Origin: Chthoniobacter sp.
GTDB taxonomy: Bacteria > Verrucomicrobiota > Verrucomicrobiia > Chthoniobacterales > Chthoniobacteraceae
NCBI GenBank assembly: GCA_025352865.1
Contig: JANXSB010000153.1
Location: 1-6,585 of the forward strand
DNA: 6,585 nt
Reading direction: 5' to 3'
Made by a program: the position numbers and the translations under genes. Position 1 is the first letter of the stretch, and every line of letters begins with the position of its first letter. Shown piece by piece: positions 5,617-6,585 of the stretch. The notes below the pieces were generated by a model that saw nothing but the letters and a program-made list of their open reading frames with translations, had not been told where the DNA came from and did no database searches.

Positions 5617-6585
5617 ATGTTACCCGCCCTCGAAGACGCTGCCTGGAAGTATTTGCGCGGCATGCCGCCGGCCACGCAAAAGCGCGGCGAGGATTATTTC
5701 ACCCGCGGGATGGTGCGGCGCGTCCGCGAGATTCCAGGCGAAGAGGGTTTTCAGGCCGAGGTGCGCGGGACGGAAACCTATCTCACCGAGGTGATCTTCA
5801 CTCCGTCGGAGACCGAGTGGTATGGCCTTTGCAGTTGCCCGGTGGAGGAGGATTGCAAACACGCCTACGCGCTTTTGCGGACGGTGCTGGCGGAGCAGGG
5901 AAAGGTTGCGCCGGTCGCGGTCAAGGCGGCTGCGAAGGCGAAAGTGAAAGCCGGTGCCATGAGCGCTCTCGCGACGCGGTTGGCGGCGGTGCTCGGGCGC
6001 GTGCTGCTGGCCACGGAAGCTGCCTTCATCGCGCGGCTCGAAGTCCTTTTCACCCAAGCGAAGGTGAACCGCGGCCTGCAGCGGCGCGATCTGGCGGTGC
6101 TGGGTTTTGCTATCGGCGGCGATGAGTGGGAACGGCTGGAGTTGTGGCCGAGCGTGCCGGAGAACGCGCAGGATTTTTGGCTGCACCTCGTGCTGTTTCT
6201 GCGCGAGCAGGGGATCGCGGTGCCGGAATTCATGCTCCCGCTCAGCGATCCGGGGCCGCTCGCGGAGCGGCTTGGCAAGTGGCGGCGCGGGCGCACGGTG
6301 GATCGGTGGAAAAGGCTGCTCTCCCATTTGCAAACGCCGACGGTGGCTCCACCAACGGATGTGGGCGATCTGCGGCTGCGCTTTGGCGATGACGCGGCGG
6401 CGGTGGAGTGGAAGCGCGCGGGCGCGGAGGAATTCGAGCCGATGAAAAGCGCGAAGTTCGCCGAGTTCGGTAGGGCGCTGATGCCCTCCGATTTTGCGCC
6501 GGAAGCCGCGCTCATCTACTCGCTTCTCGCGGGCCGCGCCGATGTCGGGCTCGGCCCGAAGCTGGCGTACGCCGAGCCCGAGGCG
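5617..6585 (+). CDS. SWIM zinc-finger protein, probable N-terminal part of an SNF2-type helicase, 3' end missing
   Basis: An open frame of 323 codons runs from ATG 5617 off the right edge with no stop. Residues 1-70 (WKYLRGMPPATQKRGEDYFTRG...) match the usual lead-in to a SWIM domain. The SWIM zinc ligands are C72, C74, C80 and H82 (LCSCPVEEDCKHAYALL, CxCx5CxH). A Lys/Ala-rich linker follows at about 95-114, then roughly 200 residues of mixed helix and strand with no motif I recognise. SWIM domains at the N-terminus of long bacterial proteins usually precede an SNF2/HepA-type helicase, often with this sort of poorly conserved middle region. No Walker A or DExx box is in the visible part, so the helicase assignment is inference; a stand-alone SWIM protein is the alternative. 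The gene is divergent from the methyltransferase operon across 187 bp. The start choice rests on the SWIM lead-in and the absence of a better upstream start. Confidence 0.8.
   Translation, partial: MLPALEDAAWKYLRGMPPATQKRGEDYFTRGMVRRVREIPGEEGFQAEVRGTETYLTEVIFTPSETEWYGLCSCPVEEDCKHAYALLRTVLAEQGKVAPVAVKAAAKAKVKAGAMSALATRLAAVLGRVLLATEAAFIARLEVLFTQAKVNRGLQRRDLAVLGFAIGGDEWERLELWPSVPENAQDFWLHLVLFLREQGIAVPEFMLPLSDPGPLAERLGKWRRGRTVDRWKRLLSHLQTPTVAPPTDVGDLRLRFGDDAAAVEWKRAGAEEFEPMKSAKFAEFGRALMPSDFAPEAALIYSLLAGRADVGLGPKLAYAEPEA

Noticed and set aside
5099..5794. A 231-codon plus-strand frame spanning the divergent region
   Set aside because: Its first half is antisense to the methyltransferase N-terminus and its last part overlaps the SWIM gene out of frame; the product is Arg/Pro-rich without homology I can recognise.
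5620..6333. A 237-codon minus-strand open frame
   Set aside because: It is antisense to the SWIM gene, which has a complete zinc motif; the antisense translation is Arg/His/Pro-rich and looks spurious.

Overview
The window is a dense, GC-rich bacterial chromosome segment of housekeeping type. It has six protein genes with strong family signatures, a seventh cut by the right edge, and almost no spare DNA. The high GC content, the DPE2-like amylomaltase, the HEAT-THUMP-methyltransferase fusion and a 'TTGGGCTnnAGCCCAA' intergenic palindrome together suggest the Verrucomicrobiota (Opitutales-like). That placement is an inference from general familiarity; there is no rRNA or other marker here to prove it.

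Layout. Positions 1-2631 (+) read in one direction: the 3' two thirds of a 4-alpha-glucanotransferase (malQ), then a redox-regulated chaperone Hsp33 (hslO), then the tRNA ct6A-forming dehydratase TcdA. hslO and tcdA overlap by 11 nt. Positions 2630-2687 hold a long imperfect palindrome separating tcdA from a convergent operon; stop codons of both flanking genes lie in its arms. Positions 2683-5429 (-) form a tight three-gene operon read right to left: a HEAT-THUMP-SAM methyltransferase (probably an RNA guanine-N2 methyltransferase), a SufE-type sulfur acceptor and a TatD-family metal-dependent hydrolase, with junctions of +6 nt and a 4-nt ATGA overlap. Positions 5430-5616 are a divergent control region. 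On the minus strand it has a possible 26-codon leader ORF with a strong Shine-Dalgarno, ending across the methyltransferase start codon. On the plus strand it has a plausible promoter almost abutting the next gene. From 5617 to the right edge (+) runs the open N-terminal part of a SWIM zinc-finger protein, most likely an SNF2-type helicase whose ATPase domain lies outside the window.

How the genes fit together. Three products touch tRNA modification or its sulfur supply: TcdA cyclises t6A37 to ct6A, SufE/CsdE-type proteins pass persulfide sulfur from cysteine desulfurases, and the methyltransferase resembles the Trm14/TrmG10/RlmL group. In E. coli tcdA sits beside csdA-csdE, and CsdE is a SufE homologue, so finding a sufE-family gene about 840 bp from tcdA may be more than chance. 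Hsp33 and TatD fit a general stress or quality-control background. I see no mobile element, phage gene, CRISPR array, RNA gene or defence system. The least ordinary points are the shared-stop palindrome, the leader-ORF/start-codon overlap in front of an operon with no other Shine-Dalgarno, the methyltransferase's three-part architecture with its NPPM motif, and the near-leaderless SWIM gene.
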